Origin: Sambucus nigra
Taxonomy: Eukaryota > Streptophyta > Magnoliopsida > Dipsacales > Adoxaceae
NCBI GenBank assembly: GCA_949130495.1
Contig: OX422220.1
Coordinates: forward strand, 127,570,268 to 127,634,267
Reading direction: 5' to 3'
DNA length: 64,000 bases
The position numbers and the translations under genes were made by a program. Within the stretch, counting starts at the first letter, position 1; every line of letters begins with the position of its first letter. The notes beneath the pieces are model-generated. The model had not been told where the DNA came from, did not search any database, and saw only the letters and a list, made by a program, of their open reading frames with translations. Below, in pieces: positions 44,291 through 54,769 of this stretch.

Positions 44291-45775
44291 AGTTAGGCCA
44301 AAATTAAGGTGCGTAATCACACATGAGTGGAAAAATGATTTGGGTTTATTTCGAGGGAAGCAGAATTTTTTTGGCATTTTTTTTCTCTTTTGAAAAAGGG
44401 AGAAAATGTTTTTGGTATTTTTTAAGGAGTGAAAAAGGAAAAATCCTCGGCATGATTATTACTATTAGATTCCAATTATATTATTTTTGCCTAGGATGCA
44501 AGAAAAATGACGAACAGGACCCGGGTATGGGGAAAAGATAGGGTACATGATGTAAGACACGGTTTGACTTATTTTTAGACTCACAGAATGGGTCCTATTT
44601 TTAAAATGGGAGAAATAGTGCAAAAAATCGGGTGCTAAGGTGGCCCAGAATTTTAGCAGAGTTTCGCATTATAAAAGACAATCTAGGTATGAGTGTCCCA
44701 GGTTGACACCTTTATGAGGTTGATGCATTTGGTGGGTTAGTGGAAGGGTTCCCCCTTTGGTATGACTTCCAAGATATACCTATTACTTATAAGGGAAATC
44801 ATTCATCAGTACATGTGGACAAGACATTTGATATACATGAATGCACATGAATTACCTCATGATATACCTCGTGGAGATGGTACATGTGAGAGCGAATTCG
44901 ATATACTCGGCATACGTGAACGAGTTCCATACTATATACCTCCCATCATGAGTTTGGTCAAGTGGTATGATGTAGTGGGAACCATTCGATATATGTCGAA
45001 GGTAGGGGCAATGGAAGGTGTGAGTAATATTGCTTAGGTTAACCACACCCCATAGTACCGACACCATTCACTAAGTGACCCACCTGTAAGGTACAAAAAT
45101 TTGGTCAATATTTCCATGCTCAAGTACTGTAGTGTGCAAGAATGCATGAGTCATAATTAGTATCGTATAGAGAGTTTTATGTATGATTAATAAGGGAAAT
45201 ACTATCACTATGAGGGAGAGTATAAAATATAAAAGTAGAATGGGATAAAAGTCGTAATCATGGAGAATAAAACAAGAAAGTATATACATGAAACATATAG
45301 ACTATACAAGGCATGGTGATAGATACAAAGTATGAGGAATGTGAATATACAATTGAGTGGAAAATATGTTCAAGGTAAGAGAGTGACATACGAATAGTGT
45401 GAGTGAAGAAATTATATGAATATATACAAGTGAGAGGAATGTGAAAGTGTGTGCTAGTGAGACTAAGCATTAATACTTGAGTGTGAAACACATGACTAAG
45501 AATGAGACTAAACAAGTGTGAGTGTGTAAAGTTAAAATGGTGAATATGTATAAGTAAGTAGAGTGTCAAATATGTAGTAGGAGAATTATATATACAAGTG
45601 GTTAGAAAAGATCGTAATAGAGATAAACAACATTATAAGATTTATATATATATACAAGGTAAGTATGAGAGTAATGAGAACATACAAGTGGAGGAACATG
45701 TACAAATATAGAAAAGTAGGAGAGAAAAAGAAATAACAAACATGTGAAGATAGAGTCTAGTCCTCTAAAAATGTT
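44291..45775. other. Tat1 5' leader with purine-rich degenerate repeats
   Basis: Between the PBS and gag there is about 1.5 kb without clear genes. From about 45120 to 45740 the plus strand is strongly purine-rich, with recurring ATATACAAGTG, GTGAGAGGAATGTG and GTGTGAGTG phrases at irregular spacing, likely a decayed tandem repeat. An 89-codon plus ORF at 44762-45035 has no recognisable domain. Confidence 0.5.
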
Positions 45776-45792
45776 CCTTAGCAGAGTTGCCA
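45776..45792 (-). other. Tat1 primer binding site
   Basis: Minus-strand TGGCAACTCTGCTAAGG matches the Tat2 site at 13 of 17 bases and lies upstream of Tat1 gag. It fixes the 5' end of the internal region. Confidence 0.75.
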
Positions 45793-46348
45793 CTATGGCC
45801 ATCCAGGTCAGATTCCTCTGGCGTGGGTCGATCCCAATATGGGACAGGGGGGAAGATCGAAGAAATCCCTGTCTCTTGCACATGTGGGGATTCGAGGATA
45901 CGAAAGTCCTCTTTCCACCACTAATGATAAATCTTCACAGGCTGCATCGGATATGAATCGACCGTCATCAAAAGAGGTTAAATACGAAGAAATGGAGTCC
46001 CAAGCCTATTTTCTCATAATAGGCAAAAAAAAATGTAGTCATCTAGAGAAAACAACAAAAGGCATACAAATGCATACGAAATCAAATGAATCAAGGGTCC
46101 AACGACTAAGTTACGGAATGGGAAGGTGTTAAGCACCAATCCCACCCTTTTGGTCTTTCCAGGGCTATCATAATATTCCGCTTTTCTCTAAAATATGATA
46201 TTTATGTACATGTGTGCGGTGTGAATAATGAGAAAAATAAATCATCTGACTCGCATCATGGGAATGATGGGGAGGAATCATTCTAAATAGTGTGCAAAAG
46301 AAATAACATATAAATAGATGTAATGTGAGTGTTCATCAAATCACAAGT
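45793..46348 (-). repeat. Probable Tat1 5' LTR (partial, unpaired)
   Basis: This is the DNA just outside the PBS. It contains GGAAGGTGTTAAGCACCAAT at 46120-46139, a phrase I associate with Tat LTRs or leaders. No second copy was found in the window, so length and right end are not established. Confidence 0.45.
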
Positions 46349-46420
46349 CACTATGAAGGACTAAACGTGTATGTCGAGCGAAACACAAATATGTAGGACA
46401 CAATAAGAAAAAATAAAAAT

Positions 46421-46675
46421 CGTGACACCTTTTCGCAACATCCGCTATTTTGTGTCGCTAAAACTATTACTTTTGGCGACATATAACATTTTGTGTCGCG
46501 AAAATGGTATATTTTTGTGAGATGAACACCAAATTTCTCCCACCAACTTACATTTACATTCGGCGACATCTAAGAGATGTCGCGAAATGATTTTGTACTT
46601 TTGGTGACATACCATTGATGTTGCGAAATAATTGCTTACTTTTGGCAACATGTTTTTAATGTCGCCGAATGATCG
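46421..46675. repeat. GCGACA/TGTCGC subterminal repeat cluster
   Basis: About ten copies of a (T)GGCGACAT or TGTCGC(G/C)AAA motif, in both orientations. The best pair forms GCGACATCT-AAG-AGATGTCGC at 46563-46583, a perfect 9-bp hairpin. Such repeats bind transposase in CACTA elements (family knowledge). Confidence 0.7.
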
Positions 46676-46924
46676 CATAATATTATAATATTTTATTTTT
46701 ATTTTGTAAAAAAAATAATAATGTAATAATAATTTATTTCTCCTTGTATTTAGTTTCCTCTACATAGAGCCCTATCGCCAAATGCTCAATAAATCTAAGC
46801 CATTAGATTTATTTTGATCTTTCCCTAATTGGAGACCTGAAATCTAAATCTCTCCCTCTCCCGCCATATCACCTTTGATTTCTTCTGCTCTCAATAGAAG
46901 CCCCAATCGTATTTTCTTCTAGAT

Positions 46925-47124
46925 TTGATGTGTTTGGTTTTGGCGGTGGAATCTCTAACGGTTCATGCCTCCGATGATGGAACCCTAGGTGGTGGAACCT
47001 CCAACAATTTGATTCCTATGGTTTCGGCGGGCGAACCTCCAACCTGCAACCTACCTTCGACGGTAGTTTCGGCGGTGAAAACCTCCAACAGATTAGGCTT
47101 AGAGTTTCGGTGGCTCCGTACGGT

Positions 47125-47155
<31 letters not shown>

Positions 47156-47305
47156 AACACATGCACACACACAATCACTATTATTTGGGGTTTAATTATG
47201 GGCTATCTCTACTGCGTTATCAAGTATTTGTATGCTTGGCTTCAATTTTTAACTACCTGTTTCTATTTTATGGGAATTTTTTTGTTTGAAGTTCTTGAAA
47301 ATTGA
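46925..47305 (+). other. Open reading of unknown origin with (CT)n(CA)n microsatellite
   Basis: A 126-codon plus ORF starts MCLVLAVESLTVHASDDGTL. Its middle part is encoded by a CT/CA microsatellite (about 47122-47175), giving LSLSHTHTHTNT. I recognise no domain. It may be leader or promoter DNA of a captured gene. Confidence 0.3.
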
Positions 47306-47586
47306 TTATTTTATTGTAAACTTTATAGATAGCTTTACAGATGTATCCCCCTTAAACTATAGAGAACATTTTCATCAAGTTGGTTGTCTTTCGTACTCCA
47401 ATAGATAACTAAATTTTTAGTAACATTATAATCTTACAAGCATCATTCCAAGTTGTAGATTTCCACTTTAAGTGCATAAACATATGTTTTGGTACTGTTG
47501 ATGGTTCTTTATGGTTGCAGATTTTATGATTTCAATAACATACATACCTACCCTTGGTTGATGTATATTTTCAATTGTTTTCATAG

Positions 47587-48155
47587 AATGAAGATGGAAC
47601 AAAAGTTCAGAACAAAGTATGGAACCCCTTCCGTTCTAAATTGGCAGATGCCATTCTTGGTGGATTTGACAACATATGAATTGTAAATGTAAATAATATT
47701 CTTTATGATGTTGTTTAAGTATATTAGAGTCTCTATGTTAATGATGGATTCTTACGCTCTGGTTGTATTTGATGTAGATGCCTAGTGCTAAGGTGCTCTA
47801 CCTAAGAGTTGCTTCAGGAATCTCTATATCTCATGTGTCTGATCTTGTTGGTCTGTTAAGTTGTCATTCTGTAAAAATGTATATGTTTAAATTACCTTGT
47901 TATGCTACTCATGGTCACTGATTAAATTCTCTTTATATTTTTGGGTACGCGGGAGTGGTTTATGCAGTGGATTTCACCCACAGAAGTGGCAGGGATATGG
48001 CGAACATGTTAAAGAATAAAACTAATGTTATCCCTATCATTTTTGTAGGTTTATTTGCTCAAAAGTTCACTAAATTTGATTGGATTCAGAAGTTGGCACA
48101 CTTTTATAAAATTAAAGTCTGTTCTTGTGTCTGTTGTATTATTTTTAGTGATGAT
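47587..48155 (+). pseudogene. Fibrillarin (rRNA 2'-O-methyltransferase) gene fragment
   Basis: Exon-like pieces in order: NEDGTKVQNKVWNPFRSKL, DAILGGFDNI (47587-47676); PSAKVLYLRVASGISISHVS, DLVG after a GATGTAG acceptor (47781-47855); [27 protein letters not shown] (47951-48043); and VCCIIFSDD (48127-48153). Fibrillarin reads NEDGTKVEYRVWNPFRSKL, AKVLYLGAASGTTVSHVSD, GVVYAVEFSHRSGRDL and VDVIFSDVAQ. Fibrillarin methylates rRNA with box C/D snoRNPs. Here the DNIW Trp is a TGA, the SAM-binding LGAASG is LRVASG, and the N-terminal GAR region and C-terminus are missing. Introns survive between the pieces, so it was copied as DNA, not from mRNA. Confidence 0.88.
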
Positions 48156-48257
48156 TAGATCTGTCATGTTTATCACTTTATGCTAATTTATCTCAATAAA
48201 TGATAAACACTTGACCTGTAATTTGATGGTGTCCTGGTTTAGATTATGATTAAGAAC

Positions 48258-48335
48258 AACTGTATCTCATGTGTCTGATCTTGTTGGTCCTGTAAGTAGT
48301 CATTCTGCAAAAATATAAATGCTTATATGACCTTG
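48258..48335 (+). repeat. Second partial copy of a fibrillarin exon-intron segment
   Basis: TGTATCTCATGTGTCTGATC and the following TTGTTGGTCCTGTAAG repeat the segment at 47823-47895 (exon end ISHVSDLVG plus start of the intron). The second copy keeps a better donor (CCTGTAAGTAG) than the first (CTGTTAAGTTG). Confidence 0.75.
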
Positions 48336-49154
48336 GTATGATACAAAAGTGTGTAGATATGAGCCATTCTTTTAAAATAAATGATTGAGACTTGGCCACA
48401 TCACTATACTATTTTACAAAAAATCCACACTTTGAATATGTTTTTCAAAATGTAGGTGAATCTGAACTATTAATTTTGAAATCAATGCTGAGATGACAAC
48501 TCTACCATAAATACTTTTGTTTTAACTCAAAGAGGAGTCGTATATTCAATTTAGGATGTGATTATAACTAATGTTGGGGATGTTTGTTTTCTGTATATTC
48601 TCTTTTTGGCATAATATGATACTTGAGCGATAAAAAAACTAGCTAAAGTTTAAAGATTAGGATGTTAATATGTTTTTTCTATTCTGGCAAGTATCTAATC
48701 TATTTAAAAAATTGTTTCCGGTACCATATCATTTTAGTTATCAATATCACTGCTTTAGCCATCTGTCTCACCAAAAAGGCTGAGTGGTTTCATTTTATGG
48801 TTTTCTAGTTTTTTTTTTTTACTTTCAAAAGTGTTTAGATTAACATTTGATTTTAATGTATTGGATTTGGAATGATTTAACTTCTCGGGGTTTTTAATTT
48901 AATTTTTATTTAACTTCTTATGGATGGCAAAGACTTAAGATATAGGACCACATCGCTCAGTCTTGTTACCTCAACATTTGTATCCGTTAAAATGAATTTT
49001 GTGTCGAATTTATCTTGTATGTTGAGCCATTGATTGATATGCTTAAATCTTCATATTCTTGTTATTCCTTGCTCATGCTTAATTACTTGATACCACTTAA
49101 TTATATTTGGATTTTGAATATTATCTCGAAATCATTAATGACTTCTATATCTTT

Positions 49155-49740
49155 TGCAGCTTATGATGCCACACTTGGAGGAAATTAACCAAGAGGTTAT
49201 TACTTAAGCATCGACTTTATACTTGTGGATCAGATAAGGCAACAAATTTATCTTAAAACTACTTGTGAGATTCATGGATCAGGTCTGGTGGCCGTGCATG
49301 ATGATGAATTGTAATTCTCAACTAGTGGGCAACTGGTGTACATATTTGGACTCCAAGGTGCAGACCTTGAGGGAGAAGCTGACCTTGTGTTGGATGAGCT
49401 GGCCAGGAATGTTAGCACCAAAAATTTTAAAAATTTGTGGGGTTTGAAAATAAATCTTACTCACTTTCTTGCACGGTTACAAAAGGCGAGGGATAAACTT
49501 GAACATCTTTTGGATGATAACGAAGACAAGGCACATTTATACTTGACAAGGAAATGGTTTTAAAATCATCCACCTGAGGCTTTGTTGGGACCAATGACTT
49601 CAAATAACATCATCACTGTTGCACCTCGTCTTAGGAGACTAAGTAATAACATGAGTGAAAGTTTAGTGATGAGCAACTATTCAAATGACCACGATGGTGA
49701 GGAGTTGGAGATGTAGTCCCTTGAATAATCAACTAAACCT
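49155..49740 (+). pseudogene. MRS2/CorA-type magnesium transporter gene fragment
   Basis: After a TTTTGCAG acceptor (49152-49159) the reading WCTYLDSK shifts frame into [60 protein letters not shown] and YLTRKWF. Plant MRS2 reads C.YLD..A..LE.EA.PVLDELTSKIST.NL..VR..K..L..LT.RVQKVRDELEHL.DDD.DMAEMYLT.K. A TAA at 49561 is followed by in-frame LLGPMTSNNIITVAPRLRRL and GEELEM. MRS2 proteins carry Mg2+ across membranes; the membrane part with the GMN motif is absent. Only the cytosolic helical part was captured. Confidence 0.85.
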
Positions 49741-50039
49741 TCCATCTTTGGATATTTATGAGCATATAGTTACTTCCACCCGCGAACACTTTTTTACATG
49801 ATCAGAGTTATGGTCTAGGATACACTTGACTTGTTTCATATGTGCTATAATTCACTATAAGATAAGGTATGCACTACCATGAAGCGTATGTTGTTATGTA
49901 GCAAATGTAGCTTACTGCATAAAGTTTTTTGTTCTATGAAATATATTACATATAATTAATATGGTAAAAAACAAATGTTATAAGAGTATTATACAAATTA
50001 TGGTCGTTTAATTTCTTGACTTGATTTTTTATTTATCAA

Positions 50040-50420
50040 GCAGTAGGAATCCTCTAAAGGTAGATGCGGGATTAAAGGAGATCGACGGAGTTTAGATATC
50101 ACATGAGGAGATAGAAATTGATGTGCTTGGGAAGAAGCCTGGATATTTGAGAGGATTCGGTGTCGGTCCAAAGCCCACTGACACTTTAATAGTCATAGCA
50201 AAGTCCCGGTTCATAACGAAGAGGTGATAAACTTAAAACATAAGATATCGTCTCTTGAAGAACGAAACGCCACTCAAAATAAAAGATTTAATAATTTTAT
50301 GACATTGTTGGAACAAAACGGGACACTTTCGAGAAGTCATGGCGGGGATAGTTCATTGGATGGCTATCAAAATGCAAATAAAATCTGGTTAGTCTCAAAC
50401 TCTAAAATTCCTTTTTGAAA
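50040..50420 (+). pseudogene. CACTA transposase-associated C-terminal fragment
   Basis: EIEIDVLGKKPGYLRGFGVG, PKPTD (about 50110-50195) matches the motif .VLG.R.GY.RG.G.GP.P found near the C-terminus of plant CACTA/Transposase_24-type proteins. A coiled coil follows (LKHKISSLEERNATQNKRFN, 50224-50320), as in that family. Stops at 50091 and 50227 break it. The assignment is from pattern memory. Confidence 0.5.
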
Positions 50421-50654
50421 ATTGCAGCATTAAATCGAAAAATGGCCTGAAATAGCGGCAAAAAGTAGCCAAACGTAAAATGTATTAGTTTATGAGCTTA
50501 TATAGGTAAATTGATGGAAGGGATTTGCTTGTTGTTTGGTTGTGGAATTTTTTGTTGTTATTGAGTTTATTTAAAATTTTAAAACAAGTGGGATTTAGGG
50601 AATAAACAAGGGAAACTCTATCGAAATTTTCTAAAATTAATAAACGTTCCAAAT

Positions 50655-52113
50655 TGATTAAAAACATGTCGTTAGATGGTGAAAATTCAAAAAAAACCTC
50701 CAAACGATCTCGTAAGAGGCACGAACACCGCGTAACGGACCAATCTTACACATAGGAACTGACCGCCTAATCACGGGACTCTCGATTTGAGAATATGACT
50801 ATAATCTACAAAAATATAGATTTAGGCTTAAAAACACGCATTTAAAGGGAAGAAATCCAAAAATAACCCAAATGGCCCCGTAAGATACACGAACACTTCG
50901 CACGGGACCAGTGTCACTCGTAGGAATTGATCGCATAGTCACAATAGTTACAATTTAAGAATATGATGATAACTTCTAAAAATCTAAACTTTGGCTTAAA
51001 ACATACCATTAGAGGGTAAAAATCCAAACAACCCACAAAAGCTCTTATAAGAGGCACGAACACGTCGCACGTGATTGATGTAACAAGTTGGAACTGACTG
51101 CGTAGTCATGGGACTCCCGGTTTGAAAATACAATAATAATTTACAAAAATATAGACTTAGGCTTAAAAACATACCGTTAGAGGGGGAAAACCCAAAACAA
51201 CTCCTAAACTATCCCATAGGATGCACGAACACCTTGCACGGGAAAAGCATAATATGTGGGAGCTGACTGCGTAGTCAAGGAACTCCAGCTTTGAGAATGC
51301 GACGACAATTTGCAAAAAACTAAACTTGAGCATAAAACAAGTCATTAAAGGTGGAAAACCCAAAACAACCTCCAAACGGTCCCGTAAGAGGCACGGACAC
51401 CTCGCACGAGACTAGTGTAACTCTTTGGAACTGATCGATTAGTCATAGGATTCTCGATTTGAGAACATGACGATAATTTACAAAAACCTAGACTTAGGCT
51501 TAAAATATGTCGTTAGTGGGTGAAAACGTAAAACAGCCTCCAAACAACCCCGTAAGATGCACGAACACCTCACGCGGGACCAATGTAACTCGTAGGAACT
51601 GATCGCGTAGTCATGGGAATCCCGATTTGAGAATGCGTCAACAATATGTAAAAATCTAGATTTAGGCTTAAAATATGCTGTTAATGGGTGAAAATAAAAA
51701 ACAACCCCCCAAAGCCCCCATAAGAGGCATGAACAACTCGCACGAGACCAATATAATACGTAGGATCTAACTGCGTAGTCACAGGACTCATGTTTTGAGA
51801 ATACGATGATAATTTGCAAAATGTCTAGACTTAGGCTTAAAACATACCATTATTCGGTAAAAACCCAAACCAGTCTCCAAACGACTCCGTAATAGGCACA
51901 TACACCTCGCATGGGACTAATTTAACATGTTGGAACTGATCGTGTAGTCACATAACTCCCGATTTGAAAATACGACGATAATTTATAAAAATCTGTAATT
52001 ATGCTTAAAAACATGCCCTTAAAGGGTGAAAATCCAAAATAACCCCCAAACGGCCCTATAAGAGGAACAAACACCTCGCGTGGGACCAATGTAATCCATA
52101 GGAACTGACTAAT
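50655..52113. repeat. Satellite array, 168-bp unit, nine copies
   Basis: An anchor of the form CGTAAGAGGCACGAACACC recurs at 50711, 50879, 51047, 51215, 51383, 51551, 51719, 51888 and 52057: spacings 168, 168, 168, 168, 168, 168, 169, 169. Other landmarks repeat in phase (GGAACTGACTGCGTAGTCAC, GATTTGAGAATACGACGATA, TAGACTTAGGCTTAAAACAT). Copies are moderately diverged. The last unit is cut 57 bp after its anchor by the TekayA LTR. Confidence 0.95.
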
Positions 52114-54603
52114 TGTAAGGCCCTAAAACATGGTTAGGAAGGTTAATTACATGATTAATTATAAGTTATGAGTTATAAGTTATAAATTGGTTATGTGTGT
52201 TAAACATGTTAATTATCATGTTTAGGGGATGCATGCTCATATGATATATGTGTTGTTTACATTAGGTGCTAATTGAGCTTATTGTCAGGGGATAACATGT
52301 TTGGATCATATGATTAGTTATGTGGTTAAATTCATCATAAAATAAGTTTTTAATTCATGGTTATGTTTATAAAATTAATCTAGGGTGTTGGTGCGAAATT
52401 GGCAATGTTTGGTCACCAAATGTGAAAGTTTTGAGATTTCCAGTAAATTGCTACTTTCCTGTTCGAGCTCTAATTAGGTGTATTAGTTTTATGATTTTGG
52501 GAAAAAGCAAAATATGAAAGTTGTAGATGTTTAAGTTATCTACTCATAGAAACAAAGAGGGAGTAAATCGGGGCCCGTGATAGTGAGTAATGGTGATTTT
52601 ACCAAGGTGGGACAAATGTGTCATTCATGGAATAGTCTAATTCGACCTTTCATCCAACCAATCACGTGTTACCACTACCCTTATTGATATTTTACCACTA
52701 TACACCGTATTATGATTATAAATGAGAGGTATGTCTTCTTCCTTGTAAGAAGTATCAAGTTTTTCCTAAAGATAGAGAAAGAAAAGAATGTTAAGGAAGA
52801 AATCTTTGGAAAATTTCTATAAATCGAGGAATCCTCGTAAGGTAATTACTTCTTTATTAAAGTTGGTCACATGGACGAGTTCTATACTCTGCATATTTTT
52901 ATTTTTGATTTGTATATAAATTTTAATGATATCCATATTTCTTAATTGTGTTCGAACAAGGATGGGTTAAGAACATAAGTTAGAACTGGAGCTAGGATCG
53001 TAAATGCATACTTTAAAGTCCTCGATTTATGTAAATTTTTTCGTAAAGTGTTTTGATTTGAAAAATTCATTCTTATGATATATATATCTCCTAAAACATG
53101 TTTATTATATGTTTCCATGAATTATACCAAAGGTGGAGGTTATGTTTCCTAAAAAATGTTAAGTTATGCCATAATGTTCTATTTTGACCTAGTTATGCTA
53201 AAAATGGCATAAATCATGGAATACTTATTGAAATAAAGTAATTCTAGTGGGAGATGTTAGAAAACATGTATGAGTATAACATATCCTAAAATTGTGTAAA
53301 AATACCAAGGAATGAACCTTTGGTGATAGTTTGAAGTTTTGGTTTAAAATTTTACCTAAAGGGGCAAGAATGCATACCAGGTGTTTAATGTTTTGCTCCA
53401 CATAGAAAATGAGCCCTAAAAATTATGAAACATTAATTTTGTATTATTTAATGTGTTTACTGATATTGGGTGGAATTTAATGGAAAGTTATGTTGTATAA
53501 AAATTATGAGAATTCCAGGAAGTTGAAGTTATGTTGTTCTTTTTCTTGAGAAATGATTTGGAAAAGGTTGTAATAAAATGGGCATAACTTTGTCTAGAGA
53601 ATTCGTAATTTAATTCCGTAAATTGTGTTAGAACCCTAATTAATTGGGTGTTATAGAAATATAAAGTGTCATATTTAATTCCCCTTTAGTTATTTCTGAT
53701 TGACCAAATGATGTGATGTGTTACTGGATTTGATGTTAATCGGTGAATTCAAATACTAATGACATTGACTTGTTAGGTGGGGAAGCAGCTAATACTACCA
53801 TACCAAGGAAGTAGTTTGGTATTAATATTAGAACCAAATCCAAGGTGAGTTACCTATCCTATGTAATATAGATGCTTATATGCTCATATGTAAATGTGTA
53901 GTTAAACACATGTGTTAAAATGCTTATGGGAGTGATGTTGTGATTAGGAAACATATGCTTATGATTAAAAATGTTAAGCGATGTTATATAATGATATGGA
54001 CTGGTGAGTCCTTTATCTAATGTTAAGGACTACTGGGTCCTACGGGATGTGGACGTCCTGTTAATCCAACTTAAAGGTTGTGTACTCGGGCCTAATAAAG
54101 GGTTGTTGTGGTCCCTAATAACTGTGGTGGGTTAATTGGACTGTGGCGGGTCCAGGCTTGCGAGAGTTTCACAATTCTTGTTGGGTTATAACATTATAAC
54201 AAAATAAAAATGGTTATCCAAATTGGTTATATGTGTGGTATATGGTCATTAACTAAGCCTTTATAGCTTACACTCCTATAATGTTTTATTTCAGGTATGT
54301 TTATCATTTGGAGTTCACTGCCAAGTTAGGACCTTATACCGGGGGAGTGACGAATATATAGTATGATTTGAATATCAAGAATCTTTTTGTGTAAATATTA
54401 AACTAAGGATATTGGTTATGTAATGTTGTGTAATACTTATAAGTTACATGTAAAGGTAGTTATGTTTTCATCTACGCATGCCCCAAAAAAATTCTTATTC
54501 TATTTTCCCTTAGAGATTTAAATTAAAGCATTGTTTACTATTTAAGGCAATTTATCTCTAATTAAAAAGGACGAGTTTAACTTAATTAAGTCGGGCCGCG
54601 ACA
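52114..54603 (+). repeat. TekayA 5' LTR
   Basis: It begins TGTAAGGCCC and ends GGGCCGCGACA, so the termini are inverted (TGT..GGCCC / GGGCC..ACA). The PBS follows three bases later. The partner LTR is outside the window. No coding sequence inside. Confidence 0.8.
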
Positions 54604-54606
54604 ACT

Positions 54607-54618
54607 TGGTATCAAAGC
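54607..54618 (+). other. TekayA primer binding site
   Basis: TGGTATCAAAGC differs by one base from the Met-tRNA site TGGTATCAGAGC. Confidence 0.85.
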
Positions 54619-54769
54619 GAGGTTATTAGTTTCTGGATAGGGTGTGAGGGTCTATATTGGCAGTGGACACTAGAAAGTGAATTTGCTATGCATCTGGATT
54701 TTGACTAACAATGTTAATATTAAAATGATGTTATTATATTTTTTTAAGTTAATTATATTGTAGTGAGTG

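Larger units (their letters stand above)
16051..46348 (-). mobile_element. Tat1: old Tat/Ogre-like Ty3/gypsy element, split by Copia2
   Basis: Minus-strand gag (43250-44290), RT (split: 40960-41690 and 19880-20397), RNase H (19430-19745) and integrase (18010-18990) read in gypsy order. The RT reading continues across the 20.5-kb Copia2 insertion once the AAGTA duplication is collapsed. The primer site at 45776-45792 marks the 5' end. A plus-strand DUF7745-like ORF (16051-16956) occupies the antisense-ORF position of Tat elements. The 3' LTR was not found; Copia1 may have cut it off. Both outer limits are approximate, and the right one could be set by the CACTA-like element. Confidence 0.75.
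46349..50480 (+). mobile_element. Probable CACTA-type DNA transposon with captured gene fragments
   Basis: Evidence is threefold. (1) Clustered GCGACA/TGTCGC subterminal repeats at 46421-46675, as in many plant CACTA elements. (2) A transposase-associated C-terminal text (VLGKKPGYLRGFGVGPKP) with a coiled coil at 50100-50420. (3) Between them, broken fibrillarin and MRS2 exons and intron-like DNA. CACTATGAAGG at 46349 could be the left terminus. No matching right terminus (TAGTG) or 3-bp duplication was found, so limits are tentative. No TNP2 transposase is present; the element would be non-autonomous. Confidence 0.5.

Noticed and set aside
47951..48158. Independent 67-codon plant gene
   Set aside because: The text [15 protein letters not shown] is an internal fibrillarin exon; flanking exons lie nearby in order.
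50655..52113. Regular repeats with even spacing, possible CRISPR-like array
   Set aside because: The whole 168-bp unit is repeated, with no unique spacers, and the context is eukaryotic. It is a satellite.
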